Source: a virus. From it: DNA of 22,417 nt. The DNA lies in the IMG/VR virus record IMGVR_UViG_3300046804_000600, positions 1 to 22,417 of that record; one strand, written 5' to 3'. The position numbers were made by a program, and so were the translations under genes. Below are positions 21,345 to 22,417 of the stretch, one piece after another; position 1 is the first letter of the stretch; the number at the start of each line of letters is the position of its first letter. Under the pieces are notes generated by a model, which was given only the letters and a program-made list of their open reading frames with translations, was not told where the DNA came from and did not search any database.

Positions 21345-22417
21345 AAATAGAAGATTTTTTATTTGAGGCTTCTTCTGATGTAGGAAGAAAGTATCAGCAT
21401 ATAGAAGATTTAGTGATTGCTAACGGCAGTCATGGTGCAATGCATGCCGTCGAAAGAATGTATTACATGATCCACAACTACGATTCGATTGAATTAAAGT
21501 GGGACGGTATGCCTGTCGTCTACTGGGGTAGAGATAACAAGGGTATATTTAGAATGATTCCGAAAAATGCATGGGCTTATCTATCGAGAGGTGCAATGCA
21601 AACTAAATCGGGAGTTAAGACTTTACCTGATAATCCACAAGATGTTGTCAACTTCATTACTGGCACCGGTGGTGCAGCAGATGAAGGTCGTATGAATTTT
21701 GCAAAGAACGTAGCTAGTCTATGGTCTTTGTTAGAGAAAGCAAGCCCCAAACGTGGGTTTTTAGAAGGTGGTATTTTGTTTTATCCTGGTGTTAAACCAG
21801 ACGGTAATACTGCAATGCCAGTGTTAAATCCAAGAACAAAGACATATGACTTTATGCCGAACATCACTGCATTTCATGTGCCAGTTGGTAGTGACTTGGG
21901 TAAAAAAATTAAAAGTGCTAAAATGATGATTGCAGCCACTGGCTTCTTTGATAAGCTAGGTAGCACCACTGAAGGCAGATTGGATAACACAAATACGTTA
22001 AGCACTAAAGATGTTATAGTTCAAGGTACAACATATGTTGAAGAAATGCCAGGAGTATCTACTAGTGGATTAGATAAACTAAAGAAATTTATAGAAGCAA
22101 ATGCACAAGTAATTGATAACTATCTTGCACCAAAGCCAGGATTGAATAGTCCAGGTGGTGAATTATACACTTATCTAAATAAACATTTGAGAACAACAGG
22201 GTTATTAAAAGATTTCCCTGCTTGGGCACAACAGAATTTAAGTCCTAAGAAAGCTGAAATCATGCTAAGTGATAAAGCTGGATTGAAGGCAACGTTGGGT
22301 GCAGTAGAAGCTATCACTAACGAAAAAATGAATATTATCAAGTCATTAAGTATTGGGTTACACGGTGGTATAATGCAAACTAACCCAGAAGGTTATGTTC
22401 ACGCACACCCTGAAATT
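21341..22417 (+). CDS. Ligase-type (KxDG) nucleotidyltransferase-like protein, 3' end outside window
   Basis: The frame is open to the window end, giving 359 residues of an incomplete protein. ELKWDGMPVVYWGRD places K53-W-D55-G56 in the form of motif I (KxDG) of ATP-dependent DNA/RNA ligases and capping enzymes, where the lysine carries AMP or GMP. FLEGGILFYPG (140-150) could be motif III. NPEGYVHAHPEI at the very end could be motif IV (EGxV), but the gap of about 200 residues before it is longer than in typical ligases, implying an insertion. Motif V would lie beyond the window. I recall phage proteins of this type annotated only as domains of unknown function. The start overlaps the nucleotidyltransferase stop by ATGA. 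Ligase activity is a hypothesis. The gene is secure. Confidence 0.78.
   Translation, partial: MKIEDFLFEASSDVGRKYQHIEDLVIANGSHGAMHAVERMYYMIHNYDSIELKWDGMPVVYWGRDNKGIFRMIPKNAWAYLSRGAMQTKSGVKTLPDNPQDVVNFITGTGGAADEGRMNFAKNVASLWSLLEKASPKRGFLEGGILFYPGVKPDGNTAMPVLNPRTKTYDFMPNITAFHVPVGSDLGKKIKSAKMMIAATGFFDKLGSTTEGRLDNTNTLSTKDVIVQGTTYVEEMPGVSTSGLDKLKKFIEANAQVIDNYLAPKPGLNSPGGELYTYLNKHLRTTGLLKDFPAWAQQNLSPKKAEIMLSDKAGLKATLGAVEAITNEKMNIIKSLSIGLHGGIMQTNPEGYVHAHPEI

Noticed and set aside
1-22417. tRNA genes, insertion sequences, integrase or attachment sites
   Set aside because: All gaps between genes are short (at most 131 nt) and contain no cloverleaf-like sequence, transposase or terminal inverted repeats that I can see.

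Overview
The window reads as about 22 kb of a T4-like (myovirus-type) bacteriophage genome. It is AT-rich and densely packed, with one gene on the minus strand (phoH) and every other gene on the plus strand. Neighbouring genes often touch through TAATG or ATGA overlaps. The phage assignment rests on a T4/RFC-type clamp-loader ATPase, a GroES-like co-chaperonin, PhoH, repeat-rich tail proteins, a GH19 endolysin, and promoters of the T4 late type (GATAAATA or TATAAATA). I recall this combination from T4-like phages of marine and freshwater Gram-negative bacteria. The host cannot be read from the sequence.

Layout. 1-1728: 3' part of a gene for an acidic protein with metal-binding-like motifs, closed by a strong UUCG terminator. 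1828-9019: a virion/tail block, made of a 1187-residue fibre-like protein with 21 GNxNxGNxGT repeats, a GH19 endolysin, a 720-residue protein with four putative-Ig (He_PIG-like) modules, and a short fibre-like protein. 9030-11540: small proteins, including a 168-residue piece of a DnaE-type polymerase and a GroES-like co-chaperonin. 11551-13420: a BAX-inhibitor-1 family membrane protein, the clamp-loader ATPase and a small conserved protein, ended by a terminator that can work in both directions. 13443-14267 (minus): phoH. 14399-16206: two uncharacterised proteins and a protein that joins an FG-rich disordered N-terminus to a holin-like membrane C-terminus. 16246-20041: a DnaJ-type co-chaperone, a ClpA-type unfoldase with an IGF ClpP-docking motif, and an uncharacterised protein. 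20078-22417: a 55-residue protein, a beta-rich protein, a Pol-beta-fold nucleotidyltransferase, and a protein with a KxDG ligase-type motif that runs off the window end.

How the parts may work together. GroES, DnaJ and ClpA form a phage proteostasis set that could steer the host GroEL, DnaK and ClpP. Fibre, endolysin and holin-like proteins serve virion entry or lysis. The clamp loader and PhoH fit replication and nucleotide metabolism. The nucleotidyltransferase/ligase-like pair at the right end is the best candidate for an undescribed nucleic-acid-processing module.

Regulation. Two promoter classes are visible. Three sigma70-like promoters (TTGACT or TTGCAT, 17-nt spacer, good -10) sit so close to their start codons that the mRNAs should be leaderless. 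T4-late-like GATAAATA boxes lie in the gaps. One of these lies inside a hairpin that would hide the ribosome-binding region of read-through transcripts, an arrangement known from T4 gene e.
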